From an uncultured Lachnobacterium sp. (lineage in GTDB: Bacteria; Bacillota; Clostridia; Lachnospirales; Lachnospiraceae): a stretch of 64,000 bases of DNA. The position numbers were made by a program, and so were the translations under genes. The stretch spans positions 1-64,000 of the forward strand of contig URDU01000011.1 of the NCBI GenBank assembly GCA_900546625.1, written 5' to 3'. The notes beneath the pieces are model-generated. The model made no database searches. It was given only the letters and a program-made list of their open reading frames with translations, and was not told the DNA's origin. Shown here one piece after another: positions 55,493 to 64,000 of this stretch (the stretch's first letter is position 1; each line of letters begins with the position of its first letter).

Positions 55493-58400
55493 ACCAAATT
55501 TGCAGGGATATTTTCAGAGCCATACATGAGGGTAAATGGCTGAAAATAGAATATCGAAACAAGGCAGATCAGGTGACGAAATATTGGATAGGGATAAGAG
55601 ACCTTGATCCGAGAAGTCGAACTATGAAGGTTGATGGACTTCATCTGGGACAGCTTACGATTGGAGAATATGACAGGATATTTATCGATTCAATATTGTC
55701 TACTGAGATAATAGAGGGAACATACTGCCCTGAAAATAGGTTACTTGTTGAAGATATTGAGATGCATCCAGAGCGTTACAAAAATATATTTGACAGCTCA
55801 GCAAATTTAAAAATACTAAATTATCTTGAGATATGTAATAAGCTTGATACGACTCCGTATATCACAGATTATGATTTGATTCATTACATTGACAGAGAGC
55901 GGATTAACTGTTGTATGTATCAGCTTACAGACCAGCAGTTCAGGGAAGTGGTTGCTCAATTTCAGTATTTTTCATCGCGGGAAAAAAGAAAAAGCGGATC
56001 ATTAAAAGTTAAGAGGCTGGCAATAAATGTCCTGAGTATAAACACTAATAAAGGACTCTATGTTCTTGCATATAGAAATCTAAATCTTGATGTAAAAAAT
56101 CATATTTTTAAACCAGATGAGGAGATTACAGTGTGTACGCAGTTTTCTATAGATGGAAAACAGGAAAATGCAAGGAAATTTCTAGATGCCGATGAATATG
56201 AGCTTTTGGAGGATTTTGAGAAAAATCTGGAAAAAATAAAGGATGCAATAACTGAGCATGGTGGCAACAAATCCATAGTAGATGATATGCCGTATGTTAT
56301 TGGACTTGGCATGGACGTGGTTCTCAATCTGCACGAAGAATATAAAGCAATTATGGATATGTTTGAGGCTGATAATGTGACATATCCAATAAAGGCTTTT
56401 TTTGGAGAGCTTCTTGAGAGACCAAGAAGGACAAAAGCATATCCGATTGCTCTGATTAATAAAAATATAAATCTGGATCAGCTGCTTGCGATAAACAATG
56501 CTATGAAATATCCTCTTGCATATATTCAGGGACCACCCGGCACTGGCAAAACAAATACTATAATAAACACGATAGTAACAGCTTTTTTTAACAATGTCAC
56601 AGTGCTGTTTGCATCATATAATAATGTCCCGATAGATAATGTTTTTGAAAAGCTCTCATCCATGAAGTATCGCGGGAAGACAATCCCATTTCCGGTGCTT
56701 CGCCTGGGGAATACAGAAAAAGTAATGGAGGCAATTAAATATATTAATGAGCTGCGTACACAGGTGCAGTCATTGCAGATTTTTGCTTCTACACTTGATA
56801 AGCGGAAGGATGATCGTATAGACAGGGCAAAACGTTTGTCTGCGCGTCTAAAGGAATATGAGGAAATTCTGGATTTAAAGGAGAGAAAAGAGACACTTAC
56901 ACATCTGATGAAATATCAGGAACATATGAAAAATACTATGAAGCTATTGCCGTTTCAGACAGATCTGCAAGGCTATCAGATGCAGAAGCTTGATAAAAGG
57001 ATAGCTGCTATCGGTGAGATATCGGATGCTGATGCTATGCAGCTTCTGGATAGAAATGAGGATGAATTTTATCAGTATCTGTTTTACACGTCTGCGCGCT
57101 ATATAAAGGCGCTCGAGGAACCTAAATTCCAGGAGCTTAGACAGATACTGGATTCTGATGAGACACCAGAGAAGCTGGTGAATGAGTTTAACAAATATAT
57201 GCGTAAATCTGAAAATGTAAGAAAGCTTCAGCGAGTTTTTCCTATAATCATAACGACATGCATTTCTGCGCATAAAATAGGTGAGCCTGAGCCTTTATTT
57301 GATATGACAATTATGGATGAGGCAAGTCAGTGTAATGTGGCAATCTCACTTGTGCCTATAATCAGAGGAGAAAAACTGATGCTGGTGGGAGATCCGCAAC
57401 AGCTAAATCCGGTTATCCTGCTTGGAGAACTGACAAACAAAAAGCTTCGTCGCAGGTATCATGTATCAGATGAGTACGATTATAGGGAAAATTCAATCTA
57501 TAAAACGTATCTTGCATGTGATGCAGTAAGTGATGAGGTGCTTCTGAGAAATCACTACAGATGCAATAAAGAAATAATAGGCTTTAACAATAAAAAATAC
57601 TATAACTCAAAGCTCAAGATACAGTCAAAGAGTAAGGAGCCTGAACCGCTTGTCTATATGGATGTGAAAAGCGATAACACACAGATAAAAAATACTTCGC
57701 CGGCTGAGGTTGAGGAAGTGGTGGAATATGCGCTTTTAAATAAAGATAAAAGCATTGCTGTTATTACGCCGTTTGTCAATCAAAAGCAATTGATTGAAAA
57801 TGCAATAAAGCAGAATAAGCTGAGCAATCTTGTCTGTGGAACGGTTCATGCATTTCAGGGCGATGAGAAGGATGTAGTACTGTTTTCTACAGCAATCTCT
57901 GAAAGGACAAGCTCAGGTACATATAACTGGCTTAAAAATAATAAGGAACTCATAAATGTTGCGACATCCAGAGCAAAGGAGAAGCTGGTACTTCTCACAA
58001 ACGGAAAAGAACTGGAAAGACTGCATGCAGGACAAACTGATGATGATTTGTACGAGCTGGCGCAGTATATAAAGACAAATGGCCACTCAAAAATCACTGA
58101 AAAGCATATAAGCTCACGAGCTCTGGGAATACAACCGTTCTCGACAGCTACAGAAAATGCTTTTCTCGAAAATCTTACTCATGCTCTTGAAAATATCTGG
58201 CTTTCGCAGAGCAAATATGTAATACACAAGGAGGTTGCCATATCACAGGTATTCAGAGATAACATAACCTATGATGATTTGTTTTACATGGGACGTTTTG
58301 ATTTTGTCGTATACGAAAAACAAGGCAGAAGCGAATTGCCAATACTTGCCATAGAATTGGATGGAAAAGAACACTTTGAGGATGCGGTGGTGAAAGAGCG

Positions 58401-58527
58401 GGACAGAAAGAAAAATGCGATATGTAAGGCACACAACATGGAAATTATCCGGGTGGAAAACTCATATGCGAGAAGATATAATCATATCAAAGGAATATTG
58501 ATGGATTATTTTTCAAGGGTGCATTAA
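55489..58527 (+). CDS. WYL-like / superfamily 1 helicase / nuclease fusion protein
   Basis: This 1012-residue protein has three parts. Residues about 1-75 look like a WYL-type ligand domain (GKWLKIEYRNKADQVTKYWI). A UPF1-like SF1 helicase follows: Walker A GPPGTGKTNTI at 348-358, Walker B MDEASQCN with Asp610, GDPQQLNPV, HYRCNKEI, and motif V/VI (GTVHAFQGDEKDVV, NVATSRAKEKLVL). The end (about 885-1012) fits a Vsr/DUF559-like nuclease fold: RFDFVVYEK (Asp938) and AIELDGKEHFED (Glu956, Lys960). It overlaps a small gene by four bases. A 12-codon ORF (58540-58578) with GGAGGAG follows. A defence function is inferred. Confidence 0.8.
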   Translation: MNQICRDIFRAIHEGKWLKIEYRNKADQVTKYWIGIRDLDPRSRTMKVDGLHLGQLTIGEYDRIFIDSILSTEIIEGTYCPENRLLVEDIEMHPERYKNIFDSSANLKILNYLEICNKLDTTPYITDYDLIHYIDRERINCCMYQLTDQQFREVVAQFQYFSSREKRKSGSLKVKRLAINVLSINTNKGLYVLAYRNLNLDVKNHIFKPDEEITVCTQFSIDGKQENARKFLDADEYELLEDFEKNLEKIKDAITEHGGNKSIVDDMPYVIGLGMDVVLNLHEEYKAIMDMFEADNVTYPIKAFFGELLERPRRTKAYPIALINKNINLDQLLAINNAMKYPLAYIQGPPGTGKTNTIINTIVTAFFNNVTVLFASYNNVPIDNVFEKLSSMKYRGKTIPFPVLRLGNTEKVMEAIKYINELRTQVQSLQIFASTLDKRKDDRIDRAKRLSARLKEYEEILDLKERKETLTHLMKYQEHMKNTMKLLPFQTDLQGYQMQKLDKRIAAIGEISDADAMQLLDRNEDEFYQYLFYTSARYIKALEEPKFQELRQILDSDETPEKLVNEFNKYMRKSENVRKLQRVFPIIITTCISAHKIGEPEPLFDMTIMDEASQCNVAISLVPIIRGEKLMLVGDPQQLNPVILLGELTNKKLRRRYHVSDEYDYRENSIYKTYLACDAVSDEVLLRNHYRCNKEIIGFNNKKYYNSKLKIQSKSKEPEPLVYMDVKSDNTQIKNTSPAEVEEVVEYALLNKDKSIAVITPFVNQKQLIENAIKQNKLSNLVCGTVHAFQGDEKDVVLFSTAISERTSSGTYNWLKNNKELINVATSRAKEKLVLLTNGKELERLHAGQTDDDLYELAQYIKTNGHSKITEKHISSRALGIQPFSTATENAFLENLTHALENIWLSQSKYVIHKEVAISQVFRDNITYDDLFYMGRFDFVVYEKQGRSELPILAIELDGKEHFEDAVVKERDRKKNAICKAHNMEIIRVENSYARRYNHIKGILMDYFSRVH

Positions 58528-58691
58528 TGGAGGAGACCTATGTGGAGTGATTTACCAGAAGAAAAAAAGGAAGAGTAAAAATGTCTGACCGGCTGATTTT
58601 ACAAAATCATAGACAACTGCAAAAATGAATAACTATTTTATGTGGATGTTTCTCAAGTTACCAGAATACAATAAATATAAGGAAAAATAAC

Positions 58692-59033
58692 ATGAACATA
58701 CAAATTTTCGGAACAAAGAAATGTAATGACACAAAGAAAGCTCAGCGATTTTTCAAGGAGCGTGGGATAAAGTTTCAGTTTATCGACATGAAGGAAAAAG
58801 GCATGAGCAAAGGAGAATTTAATTCTGTTGCCCAGGTGAATGGCGGTCTTGACAATATGATCAACTGGGATGGCAAAGATAAGGATTTGCTGGCACTTAT
58901 AAAGTACATAGCAGATGAGGACAAGCTGGATAAAGTACTTGAAAATCCGCAGGTGATTAAGACACCGGTGGTTAGAAACGGCAGGCAGTCAACAATCGGG
59001 TACCGGCCGGATGTATGGAAGACATGGAAATAA
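58692..59033 (+). CDS. ArsC/Spx family protein
   Basis: This 113-residue protein has the thioredoxin-like ArsC/Spx fold: IQIFGTKKCNDTKKAQRFFK at the start, with a single Cys (Cys11), a cis-Pro loop (KTPVVRNG) and C-terminal YRPDVWKTW. With one Cys and no CxxC it is neither a classical Spx redox switch nor a clear arsenate reductase, and it belongs to the uncharacterised YffB/ArsC-like group. AAGGAAA precedes the ATG. Confidence 0.85.
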   Translation: MNIQIFGTKKCNDTKKAQRFFKERGIKFQFIDMKEKGMSKGEFNSVAQVNGGLDNMINWDGKDKDLLALIKYIADEDKLDKVLENPQVIKTPVVRNGRQSTIGYRPDVWKTWK

Positions 59034-59065
59034 CACTAAAGTAAATGAAAGGCAGGAAATTATAT

Positions 59066-59335
59066 ATGTATTATGTACCGGATGGCACCGAGCAGTGCGG
59101 TTATTATGAGTGTAAAGAGTGTGGAAGCAGGTTTCTGGATTTAAAAATTGCACCAACATTGGTATGTCCATACTGTGGAGAAGAGGCAGATATGGAGATA
59201 GGACCTGATGAGGAGATGCCAAAAGTTGTAGAATCTGCGAAGCTTATTCAGATGGTTAGAGGTGCTGAAGAGGTAGAGAAGATGGATAAGCTGTTATCGC
59301 TTGCGGTGACAGGTGGCGATTTTAGCTGGATATAA
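59066..59335 (+). CDS. Small zinc-ribbon protein
   Basis: This 89-residue protein has two Cys pairs, CKECG (about 16-20) and CPYCG (about 34-38), separated by 13 residues, forming a zinc ribbon, and an acidic helical tail. I chose the ATG at 59066 (MYYVPDGTEQ) because GGCAGG lies 9 bases before it; the ATG at 59045 has no SD. Function is unknown. Neighbours are ArsC/Spx-like and Abi genes. Confidence 0.6.
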   Translation: MYYVPDGTEQCGYYECKECGSRFLDLKIAPTLVCPYCGEEADMEIGPDEEMPKVVESAKLIQMVRGAEEVEKMDKLLSLAVTGGDFSWI

Positions 59336-59441
59336 GAATGCAGATATTTGTAGACGCAGACACATGTCCGGCAGATGGTACACAGCTGAAAATATCGACC
59401 GTATACTGATGGAGATATTAAGCTAGTATTAAGCTTGTGTC

Positions 59442-59470
59442 TTGACAGAAACATAAATTGTAAATAAAAT
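59442..59470 (+). promoter_or_regulatory. Consensus promoter of the Abi leader RNA
   Basis: TTGACA (59442-59447) and TAAAAT (59465-59470) are separated by exactly 17 bases. Transcription would start near 59477. Confidence 0.8.
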
Positions 59471-59476
59471 GTAAAT

Positions 59477-59580
59477 TTTGCTTCTGAGAGATTGTTTTTT
59501 CCTGTGAGATGAATATAATAAGATTAACAGAACCCAACACGCCTCTCAACGATGCGGACCACGTTGGGTCTTTTAATTTT
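59477..59580 (+). ncRNA. Structured leader RNA of the Abi gene (abiF-motif candidate)
   Basis: The predicted transcript runs about 100 bases before the Abi start. Its 3' end is a hairpin with ACCCAAC (59532-59538) paired to GTTGGGT (59563-59569) and a T-rich tail, resembling a terminator. A conserved RNA of this kind upstream of Abi_2 (abiD/abiF) genes is known as the abiF RNA motif; position and shape match, but I cannot score it against the family model here. It may act as an RNA antitoxin or attenuator. Confidence 0.6.
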
Positions 59581-59595
59581 AAGGAGAAATGTCAA

Positions 59596-60474
59596 ATGGG
59601 AGATATGAAACAGCATCAGCCGCCTTTGACAATTGAGGAACAGATAGAAAATCTTAAGAGTATAGGGTTGGTTATCAAAGATGAGGAATATGCACAAAGA
59701 ATATTAAACGATATATCATATTTCAGATTGATAAAGGCATATAGCATAAATTTGAAAACAAAGAATGGTATTTATAAAAAAGATGTTACATTTGAACAGA
59801 TTGTTGAATTGTATTTGTTTAATTCGAATTTTAGACAACTTATATTTCCGGAAATTGAAAAAATAGAAATAAATGTAAGGTGTCGTATTGCTAATTATTT
59901 TGCAGAAACCTATGGTGTTTTGGGGTATTTAGAGGCAGAAAATTTTGTGAATTTTAAATATCATAAATCTTTTTTAAATGATGTCGAGGAAATTAGACGT
60001 AATTCAAAAGCTCCGTTTGTCAGGAATTTTCGTGAGAATTATGAAGAAGGTCAATTGCCAATATATGCTCTTGTGGAAATTTTTAGTTTCGGGACTTTGT
60101 CAAAGTTTTATAAGAATATGAAAAATCCAGATAAAAAAGCTGTTGCAAAAATGTTTGATATTGGATATACATATCTGGAAAGTTGGTTAGAGAGTGTTTC
60201 TTATGTTAGAAATATATGTGCTCATTATGGTCGTTTGTATAATGCAAAATTAGCAAAGACACCGAAATTATATAAAGAATATTCAGAAGCAGGAATTGGA
60301 AATAATCGTATTTTTGGTGTGTTAATATGTATTAAGCAAATATTGAAAAACGACACTCACTGGAATGATTTTGTTGAGAATATAGAATTACTTTTTAAAA
60401 GATATAAAAAGGTTGAATTCAAGACAATGGGATTTCCTGAAAATTGGAGAGAATTATTGGAAGTTAAAAATTGA
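59596..60474 (+). CDS. Abi_2 (AbiD/AbiF) abortive infection protein, HEPN type
   Basis: This 292-residue protein begins TIEEQIENLKSIGLVIKDEE and contains LNDISYFRLIKAYSINLK, PIYALVEIFSFGTLSKFYKN and the HEPN RNase-type motif RNICAHYGRLYN (Arg, four residues, His). It matches the AbiD/AbiF family of phage-abortive proteins, thought to act as toxins that cut RNA. The start at 59596 follows AAGGAG by 9 bases; the upstream frame to 59509 covers the leader hairpin and is not coding. The gene is AT-rich compared with neighbours. Confidence 0.88.
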   Translation: MGDMKQHQPPLTIEEQIENLKSIGLVIKDEEYAQRILNDISYFRLIKAYSINLKTKNGIYKKDVTFEQIVELYLFNSNFRQLIFPEIEKIEINVRCRIANYFAETYGVLGYLEAENFVNFKYHKSFLNDVEEIRRNSKAPFVRNFRENYEEGQLPIYALVEIFSFGTLSKFYKNMKNPDKKAVAKMFDIGYTYLESWLESVSYVRNICAHYGRLYNAKLAKTPKLYKEYSEAGIGNNRIFGVLICIKQILKNDTHWNDFVENIELLFKRYKKVEFKTMGFPENWRELLEVKN

Positions 60475-60477
60475 GCC

Positions 60478-60515
60478 GGCTTGAACAGAGATGTTCCAAT
60501 CGGCCTTTTTGCGTT
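60478..60515 (+). terminator. Terminator after the Abi gene
   Basis: GCCG and CGGC bracket an inner GAAC/GTTC stem, followed by CTTTTTG. It lies right after the Abi stop codon. Confidence 0.75.
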
Positions 60516-60538
60516 AAGGAAGATTGGAGAGGCACCAT

Positions 60539-60808
60539 ATGAAACCAAGGACAGCAAAGAGCATGGAGCTATATGATATATTGCTTAGGCGCGGGTATCC
60601 GGAGCCGTTTTGCGATGAGATAACAAAAAACCTAAATACCGACTGGACAGCTCAAAGGATGATAGGATATCTGTCACACTATAAAAAGCTTCCCATGGAG
60701 GAAATCGCCGATGAAATGCTTGCGATACTCAGCGACCGCAACCGCATAATGCAAAAGCATGAGCTTGAGGAGACAAATGCAAGATGGAATGAATACTTAA
60801 ACAGATAA
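60539..60808 (+). CDS. Conserved small helical protein of unknown function
   Basis: This 89-residue protein reads MKPRTAKSMELYDILLRRGY, then PEPFCDEITKNLNTDWTAQR, and looks like a family of about 90 residues conserved in Clostridia without a known role. It is helical with a charged C-terminus (ETNARWNEYLNR). The SD GGAGAGG lies about 8 bases before the ATG. It is followed 16 bases later by a receiver-like protein, so they probably share an operon. Confidence 0.65.
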   Translation: MKPRTAKSMELYDILLRRGYPEPFCDEITKNLNTDWTAQRMIGYLSHYKKLPMEEIADEMLAILSDRNRIMQKHELEETNARWNEYLNR

Positions 60809-60824
60809 AGTCAGGAGGATTAAC

Positions 60825-61208
60825 ATGAGAGTACTGAATATCGAAGATGATACATTTAAACACAATGATATTTGCAAAGCCCTGTCAGGATGTGGGATTA
60901 AAGATGTCGAATGGTCCAATAATCTCGCGGATGGCTGGAAACAGATTAAAAACTCAATGGAAAGTAATAACCCGTATGATCTGATAATTACTGATATGTA
61001 TTATCCAAACGAACCGGGTGGCAGAGAGGAACAATCAGGAGATGTTCTGATTGACAGAGTGATTAAGAATAAAATCACAATACCTGTAATTCTCTGTTCC
61101 AGCGTGAATCTTAAATACCCGGAAATATATGGCTGTGTTTATTATAGCAGGGAAAGAAACTGGGAGGCAGATATGCAGAAGCTTGTAAATAGTCTTGTGG
61201 CAGGATGA
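60825..61208 (+). CDS. Stand-alone response-regulator receiver protein
   Basis: This 127-residue protein has a CheY-like fold without an output domain: LNIEDDTFK (acidic pocket, residues 4-12), the phospho-acceptor Asp in LIITDMYYPNE (about Asp53-57), and VILCSSVN with a switch Ser near strand 4. No histidine kinase is adjacent. It may relay a signal to an unlinked partner or regulate the small neighbour. AGGAGG lies about 7 bases before the ATG. Confidence 0.75.
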   Translation: MRVLNIEDDTFKHNDICKALSGCGIKDVEWSNNLADGWKQIKNSMESNNPYDLIITDMYYPNEPGGREEQSGDVLIDRVIKNKITIPVILCSSVNLKYPEIYGCVYYSRERNWEADMQKLVNSLVAG

Positions 61209-61210
61209 TA

Positions 61211-61672
61211 CTAATAAATCTCAAGCTTCTGATCAACCAGTGATTCACCTTCATATACAAGCTTAAGTGTGAAGAAATTTTCTTCATTTTCAAGCAGGAG
61301 CTTTAAGAAGATAGCGTCGCCTTCCCAGGTAGGAAGTGTGGGCACGATAGTTTTATCCACCCATTTGAGGTCACCTTCGTTGCATGTTATAAGCTTGCCG
61401 GAAAATTCATCAGCGGTGAAAAGACACATCAATTCAGGCTCCTGTTTATCACTTATAAAAGTTATGAGTGCGCGGAAACGGTATGATGTGAGTGTGAGCC
61501 CTGTTTCCTCTTTGACTTCGCGGAGCAAGCATTCTTCGGGTGATTCACCATTCTCGGCGTGACCGCCAACACCAATCCATTTTCCTTCATTTATATCATT
61601 TTCTTTCTTAATACGATGAAGCATGAGATATTGTCCATCGTGTTCTATGTAGCATAGAGTAGTTATTTTCAT
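61211..61672 (-). CDS. NUDIX hydrolase, MutT-like
   Basis: This 153-residue enzyme has a complete Nudix box within residues 37-59: GGHAENGESPEECLLREVKE followed by ETG, with the metal-binding EVKEE glutamates. The early WIGVGGH segment and the short LYxV fold suggest an 8-oxo-dGTP or related nucleotide diphosphatase. It is transcribed opposite to the receiver gene, ending 3 bases from its stop. The gene has GGAGG upstream on the minus strand. Confidence 0.88.
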   Translation of the reverse strand: MKITTLCYIEHDGQYLMLHRIKKENDINEGKWIGVGGHAENGESPEECLLREVKEETGLTLTSYRFRALITFISDKQEPELMCLFTADEFSGKLITCNEGDLKWVDKTIVPTLPTWEGDAIFLKLLLENEENFFTLKLVYEGESLVDQKLEIY

Positions 61673-61975
61673 GATGTACCTCCGTCAGATGATTATAACA
61701 TAAAATGTGCGTGGGAAGACAGGAAAAATATCTATCTGCATAGCAGCCTAAATTTTCCCTGAAAAATTTATAATAAGCTTATTTATTTTTAAAACTTGAT
61801 ACAAAAACTATTGAGAAATTGTATGAAGTTGGACTACTAAATACAGTAGATATGGTGTAAAATGATTCTTATAGTAAAGTCGGGACATTATCAAATGCAA
61901 TAGAACTATGGGAATATAAGGGAATGTATATAACAATTATACGATATAAATTTTATAAGAAGAGGGAATATCATT
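61673..61975. other. Intergenic region before the LacI gene
   Basis: The 303 bases are AT-rich. One frame is open in two short pieces (about 61788-61857 and 61861-61975) but shows no start, SD or recognisable domain. No clear promoter consensus or terminator stands out, apart from the SD AAGAGGG of the next gene. Confidence 0.4.
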
Positions 61976-63964
61976 ATGGCAAAAAAGGTTACTATAAAAG
62001 ATATAGCTGATATGGCAGGGGTTTCAATCGCAACCGTTTCGCATGTTATAAACAGAACAAGATATGTGAGTCCGGACCTTGTTGAAAAAATAGAAAATAT
62101 TATTATAGAAACCGGATATCATAAAAAAATAGAAGAAAAAGAAAGACGACTCAAGGTTGGAAGGCAGTCGGAAATAGTTGCAGTTATTCCAAATGTTGAA
62201 AGTACGATTTATCGTGATATGGTGGGATATTTAAAAAAATATGTTAGCATTCAGGGTTATCAGTTTTATATTGCAATTACGGACAATGATATTAAAGAAG
62301 AGGCTCAGGTACTGGAAGGACTGATACAGAATAAAAAAACAGCAGGTATTATACATGTACCAGTCAGTGATGTTGCGGCAGATTATAAAAAGCTGATTGA
62401 ATCTGGAATTCCATTTGTCTGCATGGAAAGAAATATTTTGGGAGATGGTATAGACTCTGTTGAATTTCGAGATAGAGAAGCCATTTTCAAGGGAACTGAT
62501 TATCTGTTAGAATGTGGTCATAAGAATATTTTGTTTTTAAGAGAAAGCTTGAAGAGTACGACGAGAGATGAAAGAACACGAGGCTTTCTACTTGCATTAG
62601 AAGAACATGGAATCAATACAAATGATGCAAATATTTCAGACATTAATATCGAATCCGGAGCTGATAACTGTATTTTGGAAATACAAAAGGCAATGAGACG
62701 ATATATGCCAACTGCAATTATGGCAGGAGGAAATAGAATTACTTTATATCTTATGAAAACTATGAGGGATAGAGGAATTGAATGTCCTGAAGAGATATCG
62801 GTTGTTGGATTTGGTGATGAGGGATGGTCGGAGTTAACATATCCACCATTGACGATTTTAAAGAGAGATGTTGAAGGGCTGAGCAGACGAGCAGTAAATA
62901 TGCTTTTTGAAAAGATAAATACAGGACATGTGATTGAACAGGATTATTATGCCGATGTAGAGTTGATAATAAGAAAATCCACAAGAATGTTGGATAATGG
63001 ACCTTTTGGAGAAGAAGCAGCTACACCGGAATCAATAGTCATAACAAAAGAGGAAAAGAGCCGTTTGCGTGCTGGAAATTTCCGTGTGGCAATTTCGTTT
63101 CATTATACAGGAACATCATGGGCGGAATTACACGAAAAGGGAATCCGCGATGAATTGGAACAATATGGAATTGATATTATATCAGTAACAGATGCACATT
63201 TTGATGCATCTTTGCAAAATGCACAGCTTGAAGGCATTCGTTTACAGAAACCGGATGCTGTAATTGCAATTCCGGCTGATGATAAAGAAACAAAAGAACA
63301 ATTCCGTGAATTGGCAAAGGTGTCAAAGCTTGTTTTCCTGAGTAATGTCCCTGAGAATATGGAAAAAAATAGTTATGTTTGCTGTGTGTCTGTTAATGAG
63401 ATTGAAAATGGAATTAATGTCGGCAGAATGATGGGGCAGTACTGTAAAGGAAAACACGTGGAAGCCGGATTTATCATACATGGAGCGGTCTTTTATGGTA
63501 CGCGTGCCAGGGATGAGGCTGCGGAAAGAATTATTTCAGAACAATACAAAAATATAGATATTAAGGCAATAAGAGGCTTTGGAGAAATTGAAAATGCATA
63601 TCAGGTTTGCAAAGATATGATTACTGAGAATCCACAAATTAAAGTCTTGTATGTAAGCTGGGATAGACCGGCGCTGTTGGCAATTAAGGCGTTGAAAGAG
63701 ATGCATAGAGAAGACATCGCTATATTTACAACTGATTTAGATTATAAAATTGCACAATTTATGGAAAGTGGTATTGTAAAGGGATTAAGTACTCAAAGAC
63801 CTTATGAGCAGGGAAGAACAGCTGCGCATGTGGTAGCGAAATCTTTATTAAGTAATGATGTGCCAAAATATGTTGGAGTGCAGCCGTATGTTGTGGATGC
63901 TAAGCAGCTAGGAAGGGCATGGAAGGATATTTTTCATGAGGGAATGCCAGAAGAAATGAAATAA
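61976..63964 (+). CDS. LacI-family regulator with two tandem sugar-binding modules
   Basis: This 662-residue protein has a LacI helix-turn-helix (residues 1-55: VTIKDIADMAGVSIATVSHV then INRTRYVS), a first periplasmic-binding-like module (about 62-345: IVAVIPNVEST, ISVVGFGDEGWSEL, PPLTILKRDVEGLSRRAVNM) and then a second one (about 373-650: VAISFHYTGTSW, PDAVIAIPADDKE, VLYVSWDRPALLAIKA, IAIFTTDLDYKIA). Normal LacI proteins end after the first module. The second resembles the ABC-type sugar-binding proteins, so the regulator may sense two ligands. No target operon lies in the window. Confidence 0.9.
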   Translation: MAKKVTIKDIADMAGVSIATVSHVINRTRYVSPDLVEKIENIIIETGYHKKIEEKERRLKVGRQSEIVAVIPNVESTIYRDMVGYLKKYVSIQGYQFYIAITDNDIKEEAQVLEGLIQNKKTAGIIHVPVSDVAADYKKLIESGIPFVCMERNILGDGIDSVEFRDREAIFKGTDYLLECGHKNILFLRESLKSTTRDERTRGFLLALEEHGINTNDANISDINIESGADNCILEIQKAMRRYMPTAIMAGGNRITLYLMKTMRDRGIECPEEISVVGFGDEGWSELTYPPLTILKRDVEGLSRRAVNMLFEKINTGHVIEQDYYADVELIIRKSTRMLDNGPFGEEAATPESIVITKEEKSRLRAGNFRVAISFHYTGTSWAELHEKGIRDELEQYGIDIISVTDAHFDASLQNAQLEGIRLQKPDAVIAIPADDKETKEQFRELAKVSKLVFLSNVPENMEKNSYVCCVSVNEIENGINVGRMMGQYCKGKHVEAGFIIHGAVFYGTRARDEAAERIISEQYKNIDIKAIRGFGEIENAYQVCKDMITENPQIKVLYVSWDRPALLAIKALKEMHREDIAIFTTDLDYKIAQFMESGIVKGLSTQRPYEQGRTAAHVVAKSLLSNDVPKYVGVQPYVVDAKQLGRAWKDIFHEGMPEEMK

Positions 63965-64000
63965 TGCCGGATAAAATTAAATATCTAAAAAGAAATATAT

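Noticed and set aside
61788-61975. Two open pieces in one frame upstream of the LacI gene.
   Set aside because: They are short, have no start or SD, and no recognisable similarity; in such AT-rich DNA they may be chance.

Overview
The window looks like a chromosome segment of a motile, anaerobic, low-to-mid GC Firmicute of the family Lachnospiraceae, most likely the Agathobacter (Eubacterium) rectale / Roseburia group. The evidence is the minCDE order, a flgM-flgN-flgK-flgK-flgL-fliW-csrA flagellar operon, an F-type ATP synthase operon behind upp, a tetrahydrofolate riboswitch on an ECF folate transporter, oxygen-labile two-subunit serine dehydratase, and remnants of integrative conjugative elements (ICEs) typical of this family. 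The genus is an inference; no rRNA or tRNA gene is present to settle it.

Layout. 1-50: start of typA (minus strand). 294-8880: a decayed mobile-element region with an intact excisionase, an integrase start fused to a DUF3847 tail, a probable oriT, a MobA/MobL relaxase overlapped in another frame by a coiled-coil gene, a DUF6040 gene broken by a stop codon, an AraC/MFS/DUF1349 sugar-type cassette, a broken DUF6061 gene, a double-truncated alpha/beta hydrolase and a HAD phosphatase. 8882-10513: serine dehydratase. 10514-14008: a second accessory patch (gene fragments, a nucleoside phosphorylase, small membrane proteins, a Fic protein with heptad repeats). 14233-16922: minCDE and the riboswitch-controlled folT. 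17071-22750: aminotransferase, CMP-kinase-like protein, amino acid permease, iron alcohol dehydrogenase and XRE-cupin regulator, which may form an amino-acid fermentation module. 22866-25134: ABC exporter and a HAD protein. 25156-32007: late flagellar operon under a clear sigma-28 promoter. 32184-36277: MerR-like regulator, ferredoxin, a Sua5-phosphatase fusion, upp and dCMP deaminase. 36417-43762: the ATP synthase operon, whose c subunit carries a sodium-binding signature. 43864-49306: AAA/PD-(D/E)XK protein, membrane protein, asnB and a TetR regulator. 49594-54508: ABC/FtsX export system and a chemoreceptor. 54658-61672: small genes plus a compact defence-like patch (WYL/SF1 helicase/nuclease protein with a coupled small partner, and an Abi protein behind a structured RNA). 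61976-63964: a LacI regulator with two tandem sugar-binding modules.

How the parts work together. FlgM restrains sigma-28 until the hook is complete; FlgN chaperones FlgK and FlgL; FliW and CsrA link flagellin level to translation. Upp and dCMP deaminase salvage pyrimidines next to the ATP synthase, an order close to that of Bacillus. The best candidates for undescribed biology are the helicase-nuclease pair (55169-58527), the Abi gene with its leader RNA (59442-60474), the phosphatase-like domain lacking its nucleophile (33504-35012), and the dual-coding end of the relaxase (2235-2893).
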